Below are positions 1 through 6,549 of a DNA stretch of 28,620 nucleotides, piece after piece. The stretch comes from 34-65-8 sp964516135 (GTDB lineage Bacteria > Pseudomonadota > Alphaproteobacteria > Sphingomonadales > Sphingomonadaceae): the NCBI GenBank assembly GCA_964516135.1, contig CAZEWN010000026.1:1-28620 (forward strand), read 5' to 3'. How positions within the stretch are numbered: the stretch's first letter is position 1; the number at the start of each line of letters is the position of its first letter. The translations under genes and the position numbers were made by a program. The notes beneath the pieces are model-generated. The model was not told where the DNA came from. It was given only the letters and a program-made list of their open reading frames with translations, and made no database searches.

Positions 1-85
1 AAGCCGCCGTAAGACCCGCCGGACCCGCGCCAACAATAACCACGTCAACTTCGCGGACCTCGACCGCTGCGTGCAACATATTCAT
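1..85 (-). CDS. FAD-dependent oxidoreductase/monooxygenase, N-terminal fragment
   Basis: The minus strand from base 85 reads an ATG followed by about 28 codons that run off the window edge. Residues 14-27 are a hydrophobic beta strand followed by the dinucleotide-binding fingerprint VIVGAGPAGLTAA (GxGxxG), which opens the FAD-binding Rossmann fold of flavoprotein oxidoreductases. Among catabolic genes the usual bearers are aromatic-ring hydroxylases (p-hydroxybenzoate hydroxylase or MhpA type), but the visible part cannot separate these from other FAD enzymes. An in-frame ATG at base 97 would add four residues, and neither start has a clear ribosome binding site. The gene is divergent from the TetR gene, which suggests shared control. 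Family fold is fairly sure; substrate class is inference from context. Confidence 0.75.
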   Translation of the reverse strand, partial: MNMLHAAVEVREVDVVIVGAGPAGLTAA

Positions 86-152
86 CCGCCCAAACATCAG
101 GGCGACCCGATGTCGCCTTCGGTCATATGTCCGCCTTGCGAACCAGTCCACT

Positions 153-202
153 TTGATCGAGGTATCAAATCGAGACAGCCGTGGGACCAAACCCTTGATA
201 CC
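153..202. promoter_or_regulatory. TTGAT/ATCAA half-site array between the oxidoreductase and TetR genes
   Basis: TTTGAT (152-157) and ATCAAA (164-169) form an inverted repeat with a 6-bp spacer. The second arm also lies inside GGTATCAA (161-168), which pairs perfectly with TTGATACC (195-202) across 26 bp. Three half-sites of one motif therefore sit in the 192-bp divergent gap. TetR-family repressors commonly bind such palindromes next to their own gene. Use as an operator is inference; I see no convincing -35/-10 pair here. Confidence 0.45.
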
Positions 203-289
203 GTGCCTCCGGGCCCACGCGGTTGCTTGTCAGGCACTCCCCGGTTTGCGAAATGGGCACGACAAGATGTCGTCGAGCCAGGTCGCAAG

Positions 290-892
290 ATGCCGCGCAA
301 ACCGAAACACGCCTATGCCGATGATCCCGCGACCACGGGAACGCGCGAACGGCTGCTCGACGCGGCTCTTGCTGAATTCACCGAAAACGGTCTGCGCGCG
401 AGCAAGATCGCCTCGATATGCCGCCGCGCCAAGCTCGCCAACGGGACATTCTACCTGCATTTCCGCACCAAGGATGACGTCTATCGCGAACTGATCGCGC
501 GCGCTGCCGCCGATCTGGCGAGGCGGCTCAGTGCGGCGCACCGTGCCGGATCCGATGTTCGCGAACTGGACCGGGTAGAGGTGGCGATCATTGTCGACTT
601 CGCCGAGGAACAAGAGGAACTGTTCCAGCTCGCTTGGCGCGAGCGGGGGGCGTATGCGATCGCTCATGAGACTTTCGCCGACCTGCTGGTTGCCCAGCGC
701 AGCGGTGTGATCGCGGACGGGCAGGCCAAGGGAACGTTCCGGGACGAACTCGTTCCTCACATCGCCGCGGTTGCCGATCTTGGAGTGACCGGTGAACTGG
801 TCGAATGGTGGCTGGCCGATCGGACCCGCTGTACCAAGGCGGCGTTGATAGACCAGCTGACCGACCTGCGCGCACGGATGTTCTTTCCCTAG
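290..892 (+). CDS. TetR/AcrR-family transcriptional regulator
   Basis: This is a 200-residue protein of normal length for the family. Residues about 16-62 form the TetR DNA-binding domain: a first helix RERLLDAALAEFTENG, then the helix-turn-helix around SKIASICRRAKLANGTFYLHF, with the family-typical GTFYxHF ending and a KDDVY continuation. The C-terminal ligand domain is variable, so the inducer cannot be read. The frame is open upstream to base 71, but those residues do not resemble the family, and the ATG at 290 follows an AGG-containing stretch, so it is the preferred start. The gene sits between a divergent flavoprotein and the catabolic run starting at 972, with a palindrome directly in front of that run. 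It is the most likely local repressor; the ligand is unknown. Confidence 0.9.
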   Translation: MPRKPKHAYADDPATTGTRERLLDAALAEFTENGLRASKIASICRRAKLANGTFYLHFRTKDDVYRELIARAAADLARRLSAAHRAGSDVRELDRVEVAIIVDFAEEQEELFQLAWRERGAYAIAHETFADLLVAQRSGVIADGQAKGTFRDELVPHIAAVADLGVTGELVEWWLADRTRCTKAALIDQLTDLRARMFFP

Positions 893-916
893 CGCAAAGC
901 GGGCTGCACTGCCGGA

Positions 917-951
917 TTGACACCTCCTGCAAGTAATGAGAGTATTCTCAT
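917..951 (+). promoter_or_regulatory. Candidate promoter with overlapping 16-bp palindromic operator
   Basis: A perfect TTGACA (917-922) lies 49 bp before the ATG at 972. Some 13 bp downstream is ATGAGAGTATTCTCAT (936-951), an inverted repeat with 6-bp arms and a GTAT centre. It covers the region where a -10 element would fall (GAGTAT at 940-945 gives a 17-bp spacer). An operator over the -10 is the classic layout for a TetR-type repressor, and the tetR gene ends just 25 bp upstream of the -35. Binding is inference. Confidence 0.55.
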
Positions 952-971
952 AACGTGCTTGGGAGAGTGCA

Positions 972-2537
972 ATGTCGACCGGGATGCCTGAAGCCTGGAC
1001 GGACGATCTTTGTCTGCCGGTGCTTCTCGATCGTTCGATCGATATTGACTGTTCGCCCGCCGCTGCCTGGTCGTTCGTGCGTGACATGGAAAACTATCCG
1101 CGCTGGTTTCCCTACATCGTCCAGATGGAGGGCGAGGCGGGCGCCACTCCGACTAAGGTTGGGACACGATACGCCGAAACGGCGATCATGCCTGGCGGCA
1201 GGGAAAAGTCGATTGCGGTGACGGTCGTGGCTGGCGACGACGAGGCCCGCCATCTCGCGATCGAGGCTGATCTCGAGCCGGTCCTGCCGCGGTTCGATTA
1301 TTTCGTGATGGCGCTGGCCAACGGGCGCACCCGTTTCCGCTGGCTTTGCCGCGCGCGGGGCAAGGGTGCCCGGGCGCGGGTGGGGCGCATCATCATGCCG
1401 CTGGTGCTGCGGCCACGGCTGGATCGGGCATTTGCCAACATCAGGCGCATTCTCGAAGCAAAGCCCGAAACATTGATGCGGAGTGCACATTTTTTGCGCT
1501 TCGGATCGCCGGAAGATCATATCATCATCGCTCACGATGCCGCGCGTCCCGTTCCCCGCACGGGCGAAGTCGTGGTGCGTCAGATTGCCTCTTCCGTGAA
1601 CATGATCGATTGCCATCGTTTGCGCGGTTACGGACGCCGGGCAATGCGGATGCAGGGTGCGCTCGATTTTCCAGTGCGGCTCGGCAATGATATCGCGGGG
1701 GTCGTGACAGCCGTGGGGGCGGGCATCGTAGGCGTCGAGCCCGGCGATGAAGTGCTGGGCGTGCGGAAGCCCTCGAGCGATGGCGCCTTTGGTGATCTGG
1801 TGGTGGTTCCAGGGCGGCAACTCATCAAAAAGCCGCAAAAGCTGGATTTCCACGCCGCCGCGGCGCTGCCCTACACCTTCGTGACCGCCTGGTGCGGGCT
1901 GGTATCCCACGGCGGCCTGACCAAGACCAACGCACCGGGGAAGCGCGTGTTCGTGCAGGGCGGGGCAGGCGGCGTCGGCGCGATGGCGGTGCAGATTGCC
2001 AAGGCGTGGGGCGCGGAGGTGTCGGCCACGTGTGGCCCCCATCACGTGGACATCGTCAGGGGCTTTGGGGTCGATCGCGCGATCGACTACACCGCAGACG
2101 ACTTCGCCGCGTTGCTGTCAGATTACGATATCGCGCTGTGCACCGCCGACACGCGCGAGGAGGCGCGGATGACGGCGATCCTCAAGCACCATGCGAATGC
2201 GCGATATGTGACGGTGATCCACCCCACACTGTCGCTTGTTGACGAACTCGGACTGATCAGGGGGCTGTTCGCTGCGAAGCGTCAACGCGCTGCGCTCAAT
2301 CGCAAGATCGCCCGGTACGGTCAGCGGGCGGAATGGGTGCTGTTCCAACCCCATGCCCGGGCGCTGGCCGACTTCGGCGAACTCCTTGCCCAAGGGCAGC
2401 TGCGCCCGGTGATCGATTCAATTTTCCCGCTAGAGCGGGTGGGCGAAGCGATGCAGCGCATGGAAAGCGGCGCGGCCACCGGCAAGGTAGTTATTGATAT
2501 CGGCGGCTCCCCCGATCACCTGGAGGCCGCGGCATGA
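972..2537 (+). CDS. Fusion protein: N-terminal SRPBCC domain plus MDR-family NAD(P)-dependent oxidoreductase
   Basis: This 521-residue protein joins two families. Residues about 18-165 look like a START/SRPBCC (polyketide cyclase or coenzyme Q-binding type) domain, with RSIDIDCSPAAAWSFVRDMENYPRWFPYI and a terminal amphipathic helix. Residues about 175-515 form a zinc-independent medium-chain dehydrogenase/reductase like quinone oxidoreductase, with LGNDIAGVV, the nucleotide-binding GGAGGVG at 330-336 and a C-terminal GKVVIDI strand. A GGGAGAG ribosome site precedes the ATG. It is the first gene after the palindromic promoter, and its stop overlaps the next start (ATGA). The MDR half probably reduces or oxidises an enone, quinone or alcohol. 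The SRPBCC half may bind a hydrophobic substrate or intermediate. Domain calls are firm; the reaction is unknown. Confidence 0.85.
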   Translation: MSTGMPEAWTDDLCLPVLLDRSIDIDCSPAAAWSFVRDMENYPRWFPYIVQMEGEAGATPTKVGTRYAETAIMPGGREKSIAVTVVAGDDEARHLAIEADLEPVLPRFDYFVMALANGRTRFRWLCRARGKGARARVGRIIMPLVLRPRLDRAFANIRRILEAKPETLMRSAHFLRFGSPEDHIIIAHDAARPVPRTGEVVVRQIASSVNMIDCHRLRGYGRRAMRMQGALDFPVRLGNDIAGVVTAVGAGIVGVEPGDEVLGVRKPSSDGAFGDLVVVPGRQLIKKPQKLDFHAAAALPYTFVTAWCGLVSHGGLTKTNAPGKRVFVQGGAGGVGAMAVQIAKAWGAEVSATCGPHHVDIVRGFGVDRAIDYTADDFAALLSDYDIALCTADTREEARMTAILKHHANARYVTVIHPTLSLVDELGLIRGLFAAKRQRAALNRKIARYGQRAEWVLFQPHARALADFGELLAQGQLRPVIDSIFPLERVGEAMQRMESGAATGKVVIDIGGSPDHLEAAA

Positions 2538-4255
2538 GGTTGTCGCGCCGCAACGCCATCATCGCGGCCGGATTCGCCGCCACCGCCGCCGGCACGACTT
2601 GGTACGCCCGGCGCGAACCGTCCACACCTCGGCTCCGCCTGCCGCCTGCATCGAGCCGCAAGCTAAACGTCTTGCTGGTCGTATCGGACCAGGAACGCGC
2701 ATGGGACCTGTTTCCCCCAGGGTTTATCGAACGGCATGCCCCCGCCCGCCAGTGGCTGCGTGAGAACGGGGTGGAATTCACCCGCTTCCAGTCCAACAGC
2801 ACGCTGTGTTCGCCGGCGCGCGGGATCATTTACTCAGGCGTGCATTCGCAGAACAACGGGGTCTTCGACAATGCACCGCTCATGTATGTCGATGCGCTGC
2901 ATCGGGATGTGCCCACGCTTGGGACCATGTTCCAGGACGCAGGTTACCGCACAGGCTACAGCGGCAAGTGGCATCTTTCCAAGATGCCGGACGAGCGCGA
3001 CACCACCCCCGCGATGGCGCGGGAGATCAACGCGACAATCCGATCCTACGGTTTCGATGAAACCGACAATCGCGAAGAAACCGACGGGCCGCATTTCGGA
3101 TGGCAGAAAGATGCGCGGACGGTCGCGCGCGCCCTCCGGTTCATCGAGCGTCGCCAGGCGGACGGGCATCCCTGGTTCCTGGCAGTCAACCTGCTCAATC
3201 CGCACGACATCATGTACTACACCGCTGGCGAGGAGATGACCGCCAGCCGGGCGTCGCAGTTCCCCGACGCGAGCGTGCGGCCACCGTTCGAAGATCCACT
3301 ATATGCAGAGGATCTCGGTTATGACCTCACCGAAAACTATGGTCCGGCAACGCTGGCCGGGCGGCCTGCCGCGGTCGCGGAATATGGCCTGACGTTCTCG
3401 GAAGCCATGGGGCACATGCCTTACGACGACCCCGTCGCAGGGCGCGAGATGCAGAACTATTACTGGAACTGTACCCGCGATTCCGATCGCCATCTGCAGC
3501 GATTGATCAACGGGCTCAGGGCGTCGGGTGCGACGCGTGACACGATAATCGTTTTCACGTCCGACCATGGCGAGCTGCTCGGCGTTCATGGCCTGCGGGG
3601 CAAGGGGACGGCGCCCTATCGAGAGGCTTCAAGTGTTCCCGCGGTCATCGTGCATCCGGCGGGCGAGCGGGGCGTCACGCACAGATCCGCACTTTCGCAT
3701 GTCGACCTGGCGCCGACCCTGCTCGCGATGGCCGGTGTGCCGCGCAATGTCCTGGCCGAGCAACTCCCAATGGTCGTCGGCCGCGATTTTTCGGCCTTGG
3801 CGTTCGACCCATCAGCCCAGGGGCCGCGCCATGCGGACGGCGTCTTGCTGCATTGGACCCCGATTGCCTTTCAAAGCCACGAAGCGGTCCGCGCATTCGA
3901 CGCCGTTCGCGAGAAAGGGCTCGCCGCGCGGATGCTCGGCATGAAGGAGATCATGGATGCGGCGATCGTGAAGCGTGGGCAGATGCGCGGCCTGCATTCC
4001 GGTCGCTGGAAGTTTGCTCGCTATTGCTCACCGCTGGAAATTAGCCAGCCCCAAACGGTCGAGGAGCTGCTCGCGAGCCACGATCTTGAACTTTACGATT
4101 TGGCCACCGATCCGGGGGAGGTCGACAATCTGGCGCGCGACCCTGGCCGGTGGATGACGGAACTGGGTGATCTCAACCGTAGGTTGAACACGCTCATCGC
4201 CGCCGAAGTCGGTAAGGACGATGGCAGCTTCCTCCCATTGTTCGCGAAAGTCTAG
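2534..4255 (+). CDS. Type I sulfatase, Tat-exported (sulfatase 1)
   Basis: This 573-residue alkaline-phosphatase-superfamily hydrolase should cleave sulfate esters through a formylglycine residue. The maturation motif CSPAR (C-x-P-x-R) is at 92-96, so the nucleophile is a Cys-derived formylglycine. Metal-binding segments are VVSDQER at 50-55 and TSDHGELLGVHG downstream, with GKWHLSK carrying the active-site Lys/His. The N-terminus has LSRRNAII followed by an Ala/Gly-rich hydrophobic stretch, matching a twin-arginine signal, so the enzyme probably acts in the periplasm or as an anchored protein. The ATG overlaps the previous stop, showing translational coupling. It is a clear paralogue of the sulfatase at 15194-16867, with matching N-terminal design and a similar end (LNRRLNTLIAAEVG). 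The substrate ester is not known. Confidence 0.92.
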   Translation: MRLSRRNAIIAAGFAATAAGTTWYARREPSTPRLRLPPASSRKLNVLLVVSDQERAWDLFPPGFIERHAPARQWLRENGVEFTRFQSNSTLCSPARGIIYSGVHSQNNGVFDNAPLMYVDALHRDVPTLGTMFQDAGYRTGYSGKWHLSKMPDERDTTPAMAREINATIRSYGFDETDNREETDGPHFGWQKDARTVARALRFIERRQADGHPWFLAVNLLNPHDIMYYTAGEEMTASRASQFPDASVRPPFEDPLYAEDLGYDLTENYGPATLAGRPAAVAEYGLTFSEAMGHMPYDDPVAGREMQNYYWNCTRDSDRHLQRLINGLRASGATRDTIIVFTSDHGELLGVHGLRGKGTAPYREASSVPAVIVHPAGERGVTHRSALSHVDLAPTLLAMAGVPRNVLAEQLPMVVGRDFSALAFDPSAQGPRHADGVLLHWTPIAFQSHEAVRAFDAVREKGLAARMLGMKEIMDAAIVKRGQMRGLHSGRWKFARYCSPLEISQPQTVEELLASHDLELYDLATDPGEVDNLARDPGRWMTELGDLNRRLNTLIAAEVGKDDGSFLPLFAKV

Positions 4256-4258
4256 CCC

Positions 4259-5401
4259 GTGACGGGCTCGCAAACCGCCCCGCTCGATGCGATCGAAGCG
4301 CTGTTCCAAGAGGTTGGGCCAGATGGGATAAGCCCGATCGCCCGGCCTGCGCCGTTGTTGCGCCCCTCCGCGCTGGCCTGGGTCCGGTTCGAGAAGCGCG
4401 ACCTTGCCCGGCAGGGGCGGTTCCTGCGCGATTTCGGGTTGGCCATCGCTGAGCAGACGGAAAGCGATCTTTACGCGCGTGGCACCGATGGCTCGCCGTT
4501 CTGCTATCACGCGCGGCGGGGGCGGCGATCGCGGTTCGTTGGGGTCGGACTGGTGCTTGACAGCGCCGAGGAACTGGAGCGGGCCGCCGAGCTCCCGGGC
4601 GCGACGCCCATCCGCGATGTGGAGGGCCCTGGCGGCGGAAGGTGCGTCACCCTGCACGATCCCAACGGTTTCGCCGTCGAATATGTTTACGGCCGGCGCT
4701 GCTGCGATCAACGCCCCGCGCAGCGCGCGCCAGCAGTGGCCAACTGTGTCGGTGCGCGCCGCCGCCTGAATGCTCCGGTGCGCCCCCCGTTCGAGCCGGC
4801 CATGGTTGCCGGGCTGGGGCATGTCGTACTGCAGGTCACCGATTTCGACGCGACGCTCGAATGGTGGATGCGTCATGCCGGGCTGGTTCCAAGTGACGTT
4901 CAGGTCCTAAGCGATGGAAGCCCTAACCTTGCCTTCTGCCGTTTCGATCGCGGCGACACCCCGACCGATCACCACGCGATCGCGATCGCCGGCGGTATCG
5001 GAGCGCTGTATATGCACAGCGCCTACCAAGTCCGTGACATGGAGGCGGTCGGGCAGGGGCAGCAAGCACTCAAAGCCGGGGGCTGGAAACACGGCTGGGG
5101 CATTGGGCGTCATTACTATGGCAGCCAGATCTTCGATTACTGGCGCGATCCCGACGGCATGCTGATGGAGCATTACACCGACGGCGATCTCTATGATGCC
5201 TCCGTGCCGACGCGCTATTCACGCTTTTCGCGAGGGAGCACGTGGATGTGGGGGCAGGATCAGCCAGGCGATTTCGAGGGCGTCAATCCGGGCGCCATAT
5301 GGCTCATGCTTCGCAACTTGCTGTCCGGTCGGATCAAACTGTTCCGCCTCAAGCTGGTGTTGGCATCAATGAAGGACGCCCCGCGTCCGTGGCTGAAATG
5401 A
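4259..5401 (+). CDS. Two-domain type I extradiol dioxygenase-like protein (VOC superfamily), copy 1
   Basis: This 380-residue protein begins at a GTG 3 bp after the sulfatase stop. It has two vicinal-oxygen-chelate modules, a degenerate one at about 38-148 and a catalytic one at about 184-310. The catalytic half shows the 2-His-1-carboxylate iron ligands of BphC-type enzymes: H188 in GLGHVVL, H253 in YMHSAYQV and E304 in MEHYTDGD. The DHHAIAI segment typical of 2,3-dihydroxybiphenyl dioxygenases is at 237-243. BphC-like enzymes open catechol rings next to the hydroxyl pair using Fe(II) and O2. The C-terminal tail of about 70 residues is rich in aromatic residues. The protein at 13948-15039 is a paralogue with the same tail. 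Ring-cleavage chemistry is likely; the catecholic substrate is unknown. Confidence 0.85.
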   Translation: MTGSQTAPLDAIEALFQEVGPDGISPIARPAPLLRPSALAWVRFEKRDLARQGRFLRDFGLAIAEQTESDLYARGTDGSPFCYHARRGRRSRFVGVGLVLDSAEELERAAELPGATPIRDVEGPGGGRCVTLHDPNGFAVEYVYGRRCCDQRPAQRAPAVANCVGARRRLNAPVRPPFEPAMVAGLGHVVLQVTDFDATLEWWMRHAGLVPSDVQVLSDGSPNLAFCRFDRGDTPTDHHAIAIAGGIGALYMHSAYQVRDMEAVGQGQQALKAGGWKHGWGIGRHYYGSQIFDYWRDPDGMLMEHYTDGDLYDASVPTRYSRFSRGSTWMWGQDQPGDFEGVNPGAIWLMLRNLLSGRIKLFRLKLVLASMKDAPRPWLK

Positions 5402-5525
5402 TCGGCGCCTTTAATGGGAGTGCGATAGACGACCCTGCGCGTGGCGCGAATGGACGACACTCGATCTGGGCGAACAGTGCAACGCGACCACAACCTGAAT
5501 GATCAACCTGGAAGGACGAACCGCG

Positions 5526-6413
5526 ATGAGCATAGAGGCCCTGAGAACGCCGGACAGCCGGTTTGAAAATCTGCCGGGATATGACTTTCCCGCCCATTAC
5601 CTCGAACATGCCAATGGCCTGCGAATGCACTTCGTCGACGTGAACGCGGATCGGGATGGCCCCGTTTTCCTGTGTCTCCACGGCCAGCCGAGCTGGTCCT
5701 ACCTCTACCGCAAGATGATCCCGATCTTCGCCGAGGCGGGACGAGTGGTGGCTCCGGACCTGTTCGGCTTCGGCAAGTCCGACAAGCCGGTGAAAGATGA
5801 CGTCTACACCTTCGATTTCCATCGCGATTCCCTGCTGGCGTTCATCGATGCCCTCGATCTGAGGCAAATCACACTGGTCTGCCAGGATTGGGGAGGCCTG
5901 CTTGGCCTCACACTTCCCGTCGATCGGGTCGACCGGTTCGAGCGCTTGATCGTGATGAACACGTCGTTTGCCACCGGCGAGCGACCACTTGGTCCCGGGT
6001 TTGAGGCATGGAAGGCGTTCAACCGGTCGCAACCCGACCTCGATGTCGTCGCACTATTCAAGCGTGGGACGCCGGTCCTGTCGGATGCGGAAGCGGCGGC
6101 TTATGGCGCGCCGTTTCCGGATGTGCGCTACAAGGCGGGGGTGCGACGGTTTCCCGAGCTGGTGCCGTCAAGCACCGACGCCCCCGGGGCCGCGACCAGC
6201 CGGCGCGCGCGTGACTGGTTTCGCGACGAATGGACCGGGCAAAGCTTCATGGCGATCGGGGCTGCGGACCAGGTCATAACACCCAAGGCCATGGAGCACC
6301 TTCGCGACCAGATCAGGGACTGTCCCGAACCGCTGGTCATCCCGGAAGCGGGTCATTTCGTGCAGGAATGGGGGGGGCCGGTCGCGACCGCAGCCCTGCG
6401 GGCATTTGGATGA
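5526..6413 (+). CDS. Haloalkane dehalogenase, HLD-I/DhlA type (alpha/beta hydrolase)
   Basis: This 295-residue alpha/beta hydrolase closely resembles Xanthobacter DhlA from memory of that sequence. Shared features are the opening EALRTPDSRF, HGQPSWSYLYRKMIP at 53-66, FGFGKSDKP at 80-88 and GHFVQE near the end. The full HLD-I set is present: nucleophile D121 in QDWGG, base H277, acid D248 in IGAADQ, and halide-holding W122 and W162. These enzymes replace a carbon-bound halogen with hydroxyl through an alkyl-enzyme ester. The ATG at 5526 is chosen over the in-frame ATG at 5499 because a GGAAGGA site precedes it by 9 bp and because DhlA starts at the equivalent place. In this pathway setting it might instead act on another leaving group or a C-C bond, but the halide tryptophans argue for a dehalogenase. 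Confidence 0.88.
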   Translation: MSIEALRTPDSRFENLPGYDFPAHYLEHANGLRMHFVDVNADRDGPVFLCLHGQPSWSYLYRKMIPIFAEAGRVVAPDLFGFGKSDKPVKDDVYTFDFHRDSLLAFIDALDLRQITLVCQDWGGLLGLTLPVDRVDRFERLIVMNTSFATGERPLGPGFEAWKAFNRSQPDLDVVALFKRGTPVLSDAEAAAYGAPFPDVRYKAGVRRFPELVPSSTDAPGAATSRRARDWFRDEWTGQSFMAIGAADQVITPKAMEHLRDQIRDCPEPLVIPEAGHFVQEWGGPVATAALRAFG

Positions 6414-6549
6414 TCCCGGCCGCTGTTCCCCCTCCATCGTACGGTATGCCGTGGGGGCATTCATCGGCGCCGGAGCGACATAACCCAGGAAATCCGCACG
6501 CGCTATCTTCGCACTGGGGCCGAGCGATAATGAGCCCGAGGGAGGGATA

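Noticed and set aside
71..289. N-terminal extension of the TetR protein
   Set aside because: The extra residues do not resemble any TetR protein and would cover the divergent control region; the ATG at 290 gives a normal-length protein.
948..2045. Long open minus-strand frame antisense to the SRPBCC-MDR gene
   Set aside because: It has no recognisable domain, is rich in His/Arg/Pro as expected for a shadow of GC-rich coding DNA, and the plus frame has clear families.
4970..4995. GATCGC-rich repeat resembling a HIP1-like element
   Set aside because: It falls in coding sequence for the extradiol protein and is explained by GC-rich codons; no periodic array is present.
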